Positions 12,961 to 24,214 of a stretch of 64,000 nt of DNA are shown here, piece by piece. This DNA is from Tamarix chinensis. Taxonomy: Eukaryota; Streptophyta; Magnoliopsida; Caryophyllales; Tamaricaceae. A model generated the notes under the pieces. It worked only from the letters and a program-made list of their open reading frames with translations, was not told the origin of the DNA and did no database searches. The stretch is from NCBI GenBank assembly GCA_030549775.1, contig CM060174.1:68345566-68409565 (forward strand), written 5' to 3'. A program made the position numbers and the translations under genes. Each line of letters opens with the position of its first letter. The first letter of the stretch is position 1.

Positions 12961-13442
12961 CCATTAATTTTATTAAAAATAGCTAATACTTATATAAAAT
13001 GGGTTTAAGGGTTGGGAAGGTTACAGCACCACCTAGGCACAATGGTGGCACTGGCGGCGGCTGCAGATGTAGGGATTGGAGGTGGTGGAAGGAGGATAAA
13101 GGAGGGAGGAGGAGAGGGAGGTAGATAGAAAGGGAGGTGTGGGGAGGTAGAGGAGGCTCCCCTGGTTGTTTTAGAAGGTAGAGGTGGCGTTAGTGGCGGT
13201 GCGAAGGGTGGCAGGGGTTGATCAGGAGGTAACTTTACACGGTCGGGGTGGCTCATTCAAGGAAAATGGAGGGAGGATGACGGTTTAGTTACGTAGAGGG
13301 TGATGTAAGAGGTAGTTCTAGGGGTGGTTTGGCTGACAGCAATGGACGGAGGCGGCAGGGTGCTTGTCTGATGGGACGGCGACGAGAAGGAGTAGAATTC
13401 TAGGTTTCGAAATCAAAACCCCAATTAAGGATGCCTATGGGG

Positions 13443-13450
13443 TATTTATA
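13443..13450 (-). promoter_or_regulatory. TATA box of 3' LTR B
   Basis: TATAAATA on the minus strand followed by CCCC, 837 bases from the LTR start, matching copies A, D and E. Confidence 0.6.
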
Positions 13451-14287
13451 TGCCAATTGGGTGCGAAATGACAAGGGGAAGAAGAAAAGGGGGTGCATAT
13501 GCCAAGCATGCCAACCGATGGTGGTAGTTGAGGCAGTTCTGCCATGGTAAGGCGGCAAGGTAAAGGAAAGAGGAAAAGGGTAAAGGGGCAGGGTGGTCAG
13601 GAGAGGGGAAGGGGTCAATTGGGGTCGAAAAAATGAAAGAAAGTCATGGGAGAGGGAAGTAAGGATGGTAGGCAGTGGTGGTGGCCAGCGGAGGGCAGGG
13701 TTGCAGCTCCTCAGTTGCTGCCCGCACCTCGGGGTACAAGAAAGGTCGGGACGAGGCGGTCCATGGAGGAAGAAAGAAGCAAAGACAAAAAGAAACCAAA
13801 CCGGTAGGGACAAAAAGAAAAAAAAGGAAGAGGAGGTGCGGCGCAGGCCTTGGCCACGCAGGAGGGAGAGAAGCTGGGCCACGCGGGGCTTGCTAGCCCA
13901 GGTCTAGGGGAGAAGGAAAAAAATAAAAGGGAAAGAGATAAAGAAAAGAAAAAGGGAAAAGGAGGAAGAAAAGCAAAAGAAAAGAAAAAAGGAAAAAATA
14001 GGTGGGTTGGGTATTTTTGTGTTTTTGGGTTATTTAAAATAATAATATTTAGAAAATAAGAATTAATTCCTTTTTAGATTAATTTGGGCTATTTTTGAAT
14101 GATTTTTTTAAATCCCATTTTAATTAGCAACGCTCCCCAATTTTTTCTAATTAAATTATTTATCATTTTCCTCTTGATTGTCTCTAAATAGCTCCCCTAT
14201 ATTTTAATAGAATAATTTCTTTAATTAATTTCACTAATAAACATTATTTAGCCATAATTTCTAAAATTAGGGTTTTGAGGTATTTCA

Positions 14288-14300
14288 TCACTACCTCCTT
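14288..14300 (-). promoter_or_regulatory. Polypurine tract of the chromovirus
   Basis: AAGGAGGTAGTGA on the minus strand immediately before the LTR start TGAAATACC. Purine-rich and in the right place to prime plus-strand DNA synthesis. Confidence 0.65.
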
Positions 14301-14399
14301 AAAGAAATACTTCGTCCCCGAAGTCACTTGTGATTTTGTAGGGTTAAGGCCATAACGTCCTAAGTGGTTATGGACACGTTTATTATGATTAACTATACA

Positions 14400-15640
14400 A
14401 CTACCCCTTAAAGAAAGAACTCACTAGGGATGGTCGTACCAAAAGCGAAGAGTTCCAGATATTCTCCGTGCATGTCCTTTTCAGCTTTCCAGGTAGCTTC
14501 TTTGGCTCCATACCAACTCCATAACACCTTGACAAGGGGAACTAAACTCATGCGGGTCTTCCGCATTTTGGTATCAAGGATTCACACAGGTCTCTCTTCA
14601 TAAGTTAGGGAGTCATCCAATTCTATCTCATCTAGTTAGATTACGTGAGAAGGATCAGCAACGTACTTTTGCTGCTACAAAATGTGGAATACATTGTGAA
14701 CTCAAGCCAACTCCGGAGGAAGAGCAAATCAATAGGCTACCTCGCCTACATGCTCCAAGATCTCAAAGGGAACGATGTACCTTAGGCTCAGCTTGCCCTT
14801 TTTGCCAAACCTCTGGACGTCCATTATGGGGGAGACCCTCAATAGTACATTTTCTCCAGACTCAAAGTCACTATCCTGATGCCTTTGATCAGCATAACTC
14901 TTCAGTCTACTCTAGGCCTCTCTCATCCTGTCCTAAATCGGTCAAACCTGCTTGGTCATCTCTTTGATCATCTCGAGCACCAATACCAATGTCTCGCTAA
15001 TATCGCTCCTACAAAAGGGAGTCCAACACTTTCACCCATGCAAAGCTTTGAAGGGAGCCATCCCTATACTGCCGTGGTAGTTGTTGTTGTATGAGAACTC
15101 TATCAACAGTAGGTCTTCCTCCCAAAAACCCTAGAAATCCAACACGCAAGCCCTAAACATATCTTCTAGGGTATGTATGGTCCACTCTATTTTGCCATCC
15201 ATGGTAGGATGGAAAGTTATGCTCATCTTAAATTTTTTTCCTAGAACTTCCTATATCTTTCCCTAAAAGTGAGAGAGGAACCTTGAATCCCGATCTGTCC
15301 TCTATCCACAATAACCTAAATGGTGTCACAACTGCTTCGATTCCTTGGTATCCCACTAATAAAATCCATAGAGATGGAGTCCCACTTCCATCATGGTACC
15401 TCTAAGGGATGAATTAGTCCTATGGGCCTCTGGTGTTTGATCTTAAATTTTTGATACACCAGACATCGGGACACAAACTCAGCCACTTCTCGCTTCATAT
15501 GGGGCCACCAATAAACTTTTTTCAAGTCCTTATACAATTTATCTCCCCTACGATAAACAAAATAAGTGGTCTGATGCCCTTCATCCATAATACAGTGCTT
15601 CAATTCAGGAAATTTCTATGGCACACACCAGCGACCCGTA
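14400..15640 (-). pseudogene. Integrase and chromodomain of the chromovirus
   Basis: Inserts the cDNA, with the chromodomain thought to guide it to chromatin marks. On the minus strand the zinc-binding HHCC block lies at 15603-15391 (GHQTTYF...YKDLKKVYWWPHMKREVAEF...CLVYQ, the second Cys of the usual CxxC replaced by Tyr). The catalytic core follows to about 15050, with RDSRF, FHPTMDGKIEWTI and TLEDMFRACVLDF blocks. The GPY-like part (SFNNNYH, LHG, then DVQRFGKKGKLSLRYIVPFEIL) runs to about 14750. The chromodomain at about 14660-14420 reads EIELDDSLTYEERPV, then PLVKVLWSWYGAKEATWKAE. At least four in-frame stops and a frameshift near the second catalytic Asp (about 15300) break it. Confidence 0.85.
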
Positions 15641-15799
15641 AACCTAAGCCCGTCATCCTTATGAATTCTGAACCCTTCTGCTCGACCCTCCTGCATATTT
15701 TATCTGATCCTCTAAAGCTCGACATCTCTTGTCTCACCTGCCCGAATCTCTTCAAAAATTGTGGGACTGATTGTCAGGGCACTCATGTAGACCTCAAGA

Positions 15800-16100
15800 T
15801 CCCCTTGCTAAATCAGCTCAACTTCCAGACCAGACAACTCACCTATCACCCTATTAGCAACCACATAACAAAGTGCAGAATGAGAAGTCTTCCAACTCAA
15901 AGTGTCTGCCAATATGTTGGCCTTGCCCTCATGGTATGTCAACTCAATGTTATAGTCCTTGACAATCTCCAACCACCTCCTCTGTCTCATGTTGAGCTCC
16001 TTGTTGGTGAAAATGTAATTGAGGCTCTTGTGCTCTGTAAAGAATCTGCACTTTGTCCCGTACAGGTAGTGCCTCCAAATTTTTAGGGTAATAACCACAG
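15800..16100 (-). pseudogene. RNase H of the chromovirus
   Basis: About 96 open codons on the minus strand with the gypsy RNase H signature: LKIWRHYLYG, then FFTEHKSLNYIFT, LNMRQRRWLEIVKDYNIELTYH, and KANILADTLSW. The usual TDHKSL reads TEHKSL and the ADALSR motif reads ADTLSW, so catalytic positions have drifted. It is the best-preserved piece of the element. The long plus-strand ORF over the same bases is its shadow. Confidence 0.9.
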
Positions 16101-16505
16101 CAGATAACTCTAGGTCATGGGTAGGATAATTCTACTCATGCTGCTTCAGCTGACGAGAGGCATATCCAACCACCTTTCCCTTCTACATCAATACACACCC
16201 AAGCTCGTGCTTAAATGTGTCACTATAAACCTCAAACCCTTCGGACCCCTCTGGTAGAGTCAACACTAGTGCGGTGGTCAACCTTTTCTTCAACTCTTGG
16301 AAGGCTCCCTCACAAATCTCGTCCCATTGGAATGTTGTAGTCTTATTAAGGAGGTTGGTTAATGGTCGGGCAATCCGAGAGAATTTCTACATGAACCGCC
16401 AAATCCCAGGAAACTTCGAACCTTAGATATATTCGTAGGGGGCTTCCACTCTGTGATGGCTACGATCTTGGCTGGGTCAACAGCCACTCCCCCTACTGAT
16501 GTGAT
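16101..16505 (-). pseudogene. RT 3' segment of the chromovirus, downstream of nested LTR C
   Basis: The C-terminal RT connection reads on the minus strand from the junction: GVAVDPAKIVAITEWKPPTN, then SKVRSFLGF, near 16490-16390. Stop-broken thumb sequence continues to RNase H. The reading continues that of 21675-22108 (LGYI before the insertion), so the two parts were one RT gene split by LTR C. The last five bases GTGAT correspond to ATGAT on the far side, an imperfect target duplication. Confidence 0.88.
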
Positions 16506-17388
16506 TGTAATATCCCAAAATCCTAAGTTCCGAAATTATGGCCAAATAAGGAATTATTAGGAAAATTAATTATATAAATTCATTTATTAAAATTAAGAGA
16601 TTTAATTAAGGTAAGTTAGGAGGAAAATAATAAAGAATTTAATTGGGAAAAAATTAGGGTATTTTTCTAATTAACATGGAAGTTAAGGAAATTTATCTAA
16701 AATAACCTAAATTAAGCTAAAAAGGAATTAATTATTATTTTCTAAATATTGTTATTCTAAATAACCCAAAAATATTCTAAATAATTTATGCAAAATCCAA
16801 AACCAAAAAAAAAACCCTTTTCCCTTTTTCTTCCTTTTCCTTTTCTTCCTTTTCTTTTTCCTTTCTTATTACCCGCCGGCTGGGCCTCGCCCGACCCAAC
16901 TTTCCCTTTTCCCTTCCTTCTCCTTCCCCCGTGGCCCAGCGCGTCCAGCCCGCATCGCAGGGCGCGACATAGAGTTTTGCCCCGATATCCTCTGAAACTC
17001 CGCGTTTCAATTAGTAGGAGGTAATCGTTGCCAACCGGCCGGTTCTCCCCCTCCTTTCTTTTTCCCTGGACCGCCGGTCCACCCCTTTTCCCTTTTCTTC
17101 TTCCTCCTGCGTGACCATACCCCGACCTGCAACCGCTGCACCTGCCGGCAGCCGCCTGCAACGGCCGGCCACTCTGCCCTTCCCTCTCCTGTCGTTTTCT
17201 TACACCAATTCGACCCCAACCAGCCTTTTTCCCCTCTCCCGAGCGACCTGCCCCTTTCCCTTTTCCTCTTCCATCGACCTTACCGCCCTGCCATGGCAGC
17301 ATCGCCTCGACTGCCACCACCGGCCGGCCTGCCTGACATCTGCACACCCTTGTCTTCTTCCCCTTGGCCTTGCCCAGCCAATTGACCT

Positions 17389-17398
17389 ATATATATAC
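17389..17398 (+). promoter_or_regulatory. TATA box of LTR copy C
   Basis: TATATATATA followed by CACC, 883 bases from the LTR start, in place of the TATAAATA seen in the other copies. Confidence 0.55.
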
Positions 17399-18059
17399 AC
17401 CATGGCCTACCTTAATTCGAGATTTTGGACCTCGAAAACCCTAGAGTCAGCCACCTCACCGTCGCCCCGTTAGACGAGTCGTCTGCCGCCGCCGCCTATC
17501 GCCGACTGTCCAAACACCCCCAGAACCGACCCTTGCACCACCCTCCACCTAAACAAGCCCTTCTTAGCCTTCGATTTACCTTGCACGAGCCACCCCAGGC
17601 CGTGCAAAATCGTCACCCTGAGCTGCCCCTTCTAGCCCGTCGCCGCCTTGCGCCACCTTCTGCCGCCTCCTCTGCCGCTACCAGCCACCCTACCACCTCC
17701 CAAAATAACCGGTAGGTCCTCCCCTACCTACCCATACCATCCTTACCCCCTACCTCCTTCTCCACCAACCTCCACCATCTCCCACCACTTTCTCCCACCT
17801 TCGGCCGCCGTGTCCACTACCGCGTACCGCCGCCTTTCTCACGCCACCACCCTCATTCCACTTCCCTCTCCCTATTGTCTCCTCCCCCACACTTAAATTC
17901 CCTTTTCCTCCTCCCATCTAACCACCTTCCCCATCTTTTCTCTCTTCTCCTCCTCCATTGCCGCCGCCGCCGCCGGACCACCACCGTCCTCAGGTGGTCT
18001 TCCACTCATCTGAACCCTAAAACCCTTTTCTCATGCCCCCTATAGTAGTTTATAACTAA

Positions 18060-18125
18060 TATTAGTATTATTATTATTATTATTATTACTATTACTATTA
18101 TTATTATTATTATTATTATTAGCTT
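18060..18125 (+). repeat. TTA microsatellite in LTR C
   Basis: Near-pure TTA run with a few ACT interruptions. Shorter than in copies A, E and F. Interrupted TTA words continue to about 18760. Confidence 0.95.
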
Positions 18126-20424
18126 ATTAACTAATACCATTTCTGTCATTATCCTTAATGTCATCATACTATCACCCCTTCTAACCCTAACCCCTATTAT
18201 GCTTAACTTAGGGTTAGTGTCACTACCTTCATTATTAACATTTCTAATACTTTTATTATTATTACTTTTATTATTGTTATTACCATTAATAATTTCTATA
18301 TCCTAAAGGTGTTATTTTCTTACAAGCCATAATCTCTCCCAAAACCCTAACTTTCAACATACTTAACCATTATTGTTGGTGTTATTATTTTTATTAATAC
18401 TATCACTGAGACTAATACCACTATTAGTGTTCTTACTATTTAACCCAACCTTATGTGAAGTATTGTAACTATGTAATAGTGTTTTACCATACCTAATACC
18501 TTTAACATTAGTGTCATTTCTGTTATTGATATTACCCATATGCTAATTCTATTAGGGTGACAAAATATGGGAGCCCTTATACTATTTATTCAAAAATATG
18601 ACTTTTATCATTACTACCTCTAGGAGTGTTAACTTGTTGATATTACAACCATTGTATCAATATTTTAATGCTAACACCAACATAAGTATCACTATTAGTA
18701 GTTTACTAATACCATTATTATCACTATTTTACTATGTCTAGCAAACACTAATGTTATAAAGATGGAACTAACGGGTCTAATGATATAAGTGTAACAATGA
18801 GTTTTGAAACTAAAGATATATCAATGAGTAATACTTAGCATAATAAATTAGAGCAAAAACCCTAACTTTTGTATAATAACCCCTCTAGTAATAAGAACCT
18901 TATTCCTAAACTAGAATAAGGGTTGATGGCACTTTTGAGGGAAACTAATACTTAGCATTTCCCCCCTTTTATAGGTAATCCCGACCAAAGACCTAAGGAG
19001 TTAGAGGAGCGTGCTCCAAGCCCGACGTCGCCTTAGGTAAGGACGAAGCTATGGCCTTTGTGTGATGTGTGACCTGTATGTTTTGAATGTTGTATATGCC
19101 ATGCTATGTCGTGTATTATGTGATTGTGGGAAACTTGTCTTATGTAGCGCAGCTTGGAGATTGAGGTATGTTTGTATGTGTTTCCTATAGCATGAGCATG
19201 ACGTTTATGTATGATGTTTATGAGGTGATATGATATAACCCTCTAAGACATGCATGCTAGGGTGATTGTTATGATGATATGGAAATGAAAGGATAAAAAG
19301 GGAATAAATGGGAAGTGAGTTTACAAAGGGGGATATGAGGTTGACCTAAGTACCTCATGATCCATGAGAAAAGATTTAATAAGGGAGGAATGACCTAAAC
19401 AAATGAGAGTTGGGGAAACCATGCATGGGAGTCGTAAAATTTGCATGATGACTTGGGGTGTTTGCATGAGGTGACTAACTCTTGCATGGAGGTGTGTCTT
19501 ACGTGAGAAAAGTTGAATTTGGGTGTAAGTAAGAGAATAGGGAAGTCTTGGAATGATTGGAGATTAGTATAGAAAATAATATGTAAGTTGGCACATAAGG
19601 GACCTTATTGGGGTTTTGCGTGTAAGCGGGTGTTGGAGAGTCTGCAAGGAGTGTTTAAATTAATCATGGGAATGAATCTTACTTGCGGAAAGTTGATTTA
19701 GGGCGTAAATGAGATAATGTCAAAGTTAGGGGTCCATTGGAGACTTTGATGTAAAATAGTACGTAGGCGGATGTAAGGGTGTATAAGGAATCCGATTAGG
19801 GTTTTGGGGAGAAAATGGAAATTTGGGAAGTACAAAAGTAGGAATGATTAAGGAAGGGTGGAGTATGGGTTAGAGTGAGATTTCATTTATATAAAGGGTG
19901 AGTATGGGTTCCCATGTGGAAGAAGAGACTTTGGGATGAAAAGAGAGAGGTTACTTGTGGGAGAAGAAAGGTACTAAGGTTGAGGTGATCAACTAGGGTT
20001 TTTATGGTTATGTGCTGAATCGAAAGGTAAAGTGATATGTTTTGGGAGAGGATCTAATTGAGGGAAGATGTGGGGCGTTGAATGAGGTAAAGGTAGCGTA
20101 AGTGGGAGAAGGTTGGGCCACATCGGCCCAATTAGGGTTTTCAAGGGAAAACCCTAGGGGGAGATGGGAGGTGGAGTTGATGTCATGAGTGTAGGGCCTA
20201 ACCCACACCCGTAGGGTTTGACTCTTTCATCTAAGGATAAGTGTAAAGGGAATGGATGTCGGGGTGTGATAAGGGGCGCAGGAGTCTCAAGATATAGGAC
20301 GGGCCCCCTTGGGGAGAATAGAATAGAGAGTAGTAGACATGCATGTCAATGGTGGAACCTTATTTAATAATACATGAATGAGACATTAACTACTTAAAGA
20401 GTAAGATTGTTGAGCCGGGCCCAG

Positions 20425-21005
20425 ACCGATCCACGGGCATAATAGTGGCCAGGTGCCGGGGTGCCCTAGAGACCGATCCACCGGCATATAATAGTGGTTA
20501 GGTGCGTTCTGCCCTATACGTGACCGATCCATCGGCTATAATAGTGAGGGATCCCGAGCTCAACAAACCAAACAGTATGTTGAAATTAAATCATGGGAAA
20601 GATACTATATACTTACAGTGGAACACCATGAGAGTCGGGGCCAGACCAATCCACCGGCATAATAGTGGCCAGGAGCTTTGTGCCCTGGAGATCGATCCAC
20701 CAGCATATAAGAGTGGTTAGGTGCGTTCTGCCCTATAAGTGACCGATCCACCGACTATAATAGTGGGGTTCCCGTACTCTCATGGATTAACAAAGATTAT
20801 GGTGTGAAATGACTCATAAACAAATCATGGAAAGATACGTATAATCACAGTGAAATACCATGAGAGTTGGGGCCAGACCGATCCACCGGCATAATAGTGG
20901 CCAGGAGCGTTCTGCCCTGGAGACCGATCCACCGGCATAAAATAGTGGTTAGGTGCGTTTTGCCCTATAAGTGACCGATCCACAGGCTATAATAGTGGGG
21001 TTTCC
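20425..21005 (+). repeat. Higher-order subrepeat array in LTR C (3 x 3 units)
   Basis: Nine units with the core GATCCACCGGC then TAATAGTGG, at about 20428, 20471, 20523, 20643, 20690, 20740, 20875, 20921 and 20973. They form three triplets. Within each, unit 1 ends GTGGCCAGG, unit 2 ends GTGGTTAGG and unit 3 ends GTGGGG or GTGAGGG. Triplets repeat about every 223-231 bases with a shared linker (CATGGGAAAGATAC, CAGTGGAACACCATGAGAG). This is a true higher-order repeat inside an LTR. Confidence 0.92.
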
Positions 21006-21529
21006 GTAATCTCATGGATTCATAACGATTATGATGCGAATCGACTAATTATCGGAGTTACGAAAAGAAGAAGTTGGATTGGACCATAACCGATCTACAT
21101 CATCCATAATATTACATGTTGCTTATGTATTTGTGTTGTGCATGTTATGTTGTATGATGGTATGCTTGGCCTTAGCACACCTACGCCCTTACTCAGTCTT
21201 GGACCCGTACTGATACTACCTTGATTGAATGGGTCCTGTGATGATCCACCGATGGTGGGGAGCAGACCTCCTATGCAGGTTTGAGCGGTTGTTGAATTGG
21301 GGTGGAAGGCTTTGCTTGAGTGAGTAGGTAATCTGGATATTGGTCCCTTAGGACCCGTCTTATTAACTATATTTTGTACTACACTTCTTGCGTTGAATCC
21401 GTCCTTTTAAGTTGCAATCTTAACGATATTTTAACTGTTGTTGACTCGTGGTTTTTGTGAATGGTCTATGTTAACTATGGACCTATGTTTTGATGACTCT
21501 TACTTAATGATTGTTTAGTTTAGCCTTAG

Positions 21530-21575
21530 CACTTAGTATCGGAATTGTAGGAGTGAACCACTCTGGTATTAAGTG
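21530..21575 (+). other. Conserved LTR hairpin, copy C
   Basis: CACTTAGTATCGGAATTGT, loop AGGAGTGA, ACCACTCTGGTATTAAGTG. Homologous to the hairpins of the other LTRs, 99 bases before the LTR end. Confidence 0.8.
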
Positions 21576-21674
21576 TGGCGGTAATACCCCCAAGTTTATG
21601 GTTTTAATACTTTTGCTTCCGCTAAACCTTTGTCTTAAACGAAAATTTTCAGTAGTGAATTTGGGGGTGTTACA

Positions 21675-22440
21675 ATGATGTATCCCAGGAAAGCCACTTC
21701 TTGAAGCCAGAATCTACACTTTGATAATTTTGCGTATAGGTAATGCTCTCTCAGTAGACTCAGAATAGTGCAGAGGAGATGCTTGTGCTCCTTTTCCCCT
21801 CAGGAGTACACCAGGATGGTGTCAATGAACACCATGATGAATTGATTGAGGAATGGCCTGAATATCCTCGTCAATAGATCTATGAAAACCATAAGTGCAT
21901 TTGTGAGCCTAAATGGCACCATTGTAAACTCATAGTGTCCATATCTGGTCCGGAAGGTGGTCTTCATAATATTAGCATCACCGATCCTCAGCTGGTGGTA
22001 CCTGGACCTCAGATCGATTTTAGAGAATATCGTCGCACCCTTCAACTGGTCAAAAAGGTCATCAATTCTTGGGAGCAAATACCGATTCTTGACCATTAGT
22101 TGGTTCAATCCTCAGTAACTGATGCAAAGACGGAGACTACCATCCTTTTTCTTTACGAACAAGACCAGTGCTCCCTAGGGTGACACGCTCGGCTAGATGT
22201 ACCCATGCTGGAGCAACTCTTCTAGCTGGGTTTTTAACTCCTTCAGCTCAACCGGTGCCATCTGGTAGAGTGCCTTCGTGACTAGCTTAGCTCCTAGCAC
22301 TAGCTCGATCTTAAATTCAATTTCTTGTACTAGGGGCTTACCCGATATCTCCTTCGGAAACACATCTGGGAACTCCTTGGCTACCAGGATGCTATCTAGG
22401 GGCGCTATGTCCTTGTTCAGCTCTTGTACACTGCACAAGT
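21675..22440 (-). pseudogene. RT 5' segment of the chromovirus
   Basis: Minus-strand reverse transcriptase palm and fingers. From 22438 it reads KEFPDVFPKEISGKP, then LKELKTQLEELLQHGYI, a stop, FVKKKDGSLRLC, then the long open piece 22108-21800 with [38 protein letters not shown] and FIDTILVYS. The catalytic FxDD box, normally FIDDILVYS, has lost its second Asp (FIDT), and VPFGLTNAP reads VPFRLTNAL. It ends at LGYI where LTR C is inserted and resumes at 16505. Confidence 0.92.
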
Positions 22441-22456
22441 ATAGGGGATACCCCTT

Positions 22457-22873
22457 CTAGACCAGAGAGTGCAGAGTCACTACCGATACCACCTTAGTAG
22501 AAGGCTTAGGCTGGTTCCTCCTATATAAAACCCTAATCCCCTTCAAGCCTCGTAGAATCATGCGCTCTTGGATGCACTCAATGATGGTCTTATATTTCCC
22601 CAACATGTCCATTCCTAGAATCACATCAAAATCCTTCAAATCCATCCCGATGAGGTCCACTAGAATGTCTACCCCGCTTACGACTAAGGCTACATTAGAA
22701 AATAACTGACTACACTCCACTTTATCATCAGATGGCAACATTACAAACAATTCTAGTCTAGCAGCAAGTGATAGTCCCACCTTAGCAGACAAAGCAGTTG
22801 AAATAAAGGACAAGGTAGCACTTGAATCAAATAATACATGTACCGCCAGAGAACAGATGGTGAACACACCCAT
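22457..22873 (-). pseudogene. Aspartic protease of the chromovirus
   Basis: 138 open codons on the minus strand. Retropepsin-like: VHVLFDSSATLSFIST corresponds to the usual LFDSGATHSFI, so the catalytic DSG triad is DSS, probably inactive. Downstream come VDLIGMDLKDFDVILGMDML, matching the flap-to-C-terminal block of gypsy proteases. It lies directly between gag and RT, and one stop (22456) separates it from the RT linker. In a live element it would cut the polyprotein. Confidence 0.9.
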
Positions 22874-22879
22874 GATGAT

Positions 22880-23995
22880 GTCAATTTAGCGGTCAGCCTC
22901 TGCGCTAATGGCCTATATTCTGGGGAAAGGTCCTAGGTCCCTGAGCCTTTAGCCTCTCTAGTTGTGGCACCGACTGGGGTGGGTGCTCGTTGGTAGTGCT
23001 ACGAGGGTGCGGCCTAGCGGTACTACTGGTAAGCCTATTGTTGCGGAACTAAGGCTCCCCTAGTGGTGCCTGTCGAGGCTGGTAATATTGAGCACATGGC
23101 AGTCCTCGACACTCAAATACTCTTTGGCCCTATTTGCCATAGTTCAAGCATGTGATAAGCCTGCCTCCACAAGCTCGTCCAGGGTGACTATGGCCGCAAC
23201 ATCTGCATGAGAATCCCCCTAGGGGTCCCTAGCCCCTACTATGGTCTTGTGGCAGAGATCTCCTCAGCCCCTCTATCTGAGGGTGGGTTCTACTCCCTGA
23301 ACTATGTCCCTCGGGTTTCCTCTTCCCAAGGATAGTGGTCTACTCTTGGACCAGGGTGGCGGCGAGGCAGGCGCACTAGTATAGTGTAGCTAGGTCTATG
23401 AAGGGCACTGCACCCATCATTCTACGGATGCCAAAATTCAACCCTTGCTCAAACTGGAACACCACCATGGTCTCATTGGCGGTGATCCCTGAGGCAAAAC
23501 GTAGTAGCTTGGTGAAGCGAGCATAGTACTGGCACACGGTCATTGATCCTTAAGAGAGCTACATAACTTCTCAAAGCTTATTCCTCCTCAAGCTCTCAGG
23601 GTAGAATCGAGAGCAGAGTGCGGTCTTGAATGCCTCCCAAGTCACCAGGGACCATCCCGGGCACGGTACTCGACCCACCAGGTAGCTGCCGTGCCTCTCA
23701 AGAAAAAGGCTGTTATGCTGGGTTGCCAAGCTGGGGGCAGTCCACTGCCTCAAAGGTGCGATCCATATCGCAGGTCCACCCTTTGAGGATCACGGGGTCC
23801 TCCTCGCCTATGTACGTCGGAGGGTGGTGCCCAGTGACCCTCCGAAGTCAATCTTCATCAGCCCCCTCAGGGTGGTGGGGATGTGGAGCTGGCACAATAG
23901 TCTGACGTTGCACGAATTCCATAAAGGCTTCAAATGCCTCCTCAAGTCGTCCCAATCAACCGTTCATCATTTGTGGAAGTTGCACAAGGAAAGGG
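22880..23995 (-). pseudogene. Gag of the chromovirus
   Basis: Capsid/nucleocapsid remnant on the minus strand. From about 23990: EEAFEAFMEFVQRQ, then YIGEEDPVILKGWTCDMDRTF, then the Retrotrans_gag core at 23660-23580 (TWEAFKTALCSRFYPESLRR). After several stops comes a zinc-knuckle remnant near 23150-23110 (CLNYGK-GQRVFEC, one Cys replaced by Tyr). A Pro/Arg/Gln-rich linker runs toward the protease. Domain order and the WxxF...FYPES block identify it. Confidence 0.82.
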
Positions 23996-24214
23996 ACATT
24001 AGGGTGAACCCCCTTTTTTATGTTTAAAACATTTATTTCACGCTATTTCTCTTTTTCGGACTATTTCTAATCTACCCCTTTGTTTCCTCACGGTGGCCCG
24101 GACTTAGGGAATTTAAAACAGGGGAGTTTTGTTAAGGTGAAAAACACTTAAAATTTTGGTAAAAACTCCGTAAATTATATTTGACTTGAAAATTAGGCGT
24201 AGTTTCAAGAACTG

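Larger units (their letters stand above)
9566..14287 (-). mobile_element. 3' LTR (copy B) of the chromovirus
   Basis: A 4722-base LTR starting TGAAATACCTCAAAACCC (at 14287) and ending GTATTACA (at 9566) on the minus strand. It abuts the polypurine tract and the chromodomain-bearing end of pol, which identifies it as the 3' LTR. Layout in its own direction: pyrimidine-rich leader (minus sense 13940-13010), TATAAATA (13450-13443), TAA/TTA microsatellites (about 12960-12150), subrepeats (10690-10300), terminal hairpin (9712-9667). The 13005-13930 part is nearly colinear with copy D at 25165-26051. Confidence 0.88.
16506..21674 (+). mobile_element. Solo giant LTR, copy C, nested in RT
   Basis: A 5169-base LTR starting TGTAATATCCCAAAATCC and ending GGGTGTTACA, inserted in the opposite direction into the RT gene of the minus-strand chromovirus. 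Flanks are GTGAT and ATGAT, a 5-bp target duplication with one mismatch, so it entered as a full element and lost its interior by LTR recombination. It has a pyrimidine-rich GC-rich leader (16800-18010), TATATATATA (17389), TTA microsatellite (18060-18125), the most regular subrepeat array (20425-21005) and the terminal hairpin (21530-21575). Predicted ORFs in the leader are Pro/Lys/Arg low-complexity frames. It is the longest LTR in the window and has the cleanest repeats. Confidence 0.9.

Noticed and set aside
13400..13882. 160-codon ORF, Phe/Pro/Ser-rich, sense strand of LTR B
   Set aside because: Low-complexity frame in U3. The homologous stretch in LTR D is frameshifted and split, and no domain is visible.
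4254..14287. A and B as the two LTRs of one element
   Set aside because: They are in opposite orientation and the 421 bases between have no coding or priming sites. B pairs with D instead.
15433..16086. 217-codon plus-strand ORF, the longest in the window
   Set aside because: Antisense shadow of the minus-strand integrase and RNase H, which carry the recognisable domains. No similarity to known proteins on its own strand.
16757..17347. 196-codon minus-strand ORF rich in Arg, Lys and Gly
   Set aside because: Antisense of the pyrimidine-rich leader of LTR C. Similar purine-strand ORFs occur in A, B, D and F because that strand lacks T and so stops are rare.
20425..21005. Regularly spaced short repeats resembling a CRISPR array
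   Set aside because: Spacers are themselves repeated, units are degenerate and grouped in threes, the location is inside a plant LTR, and no cas genes exist.
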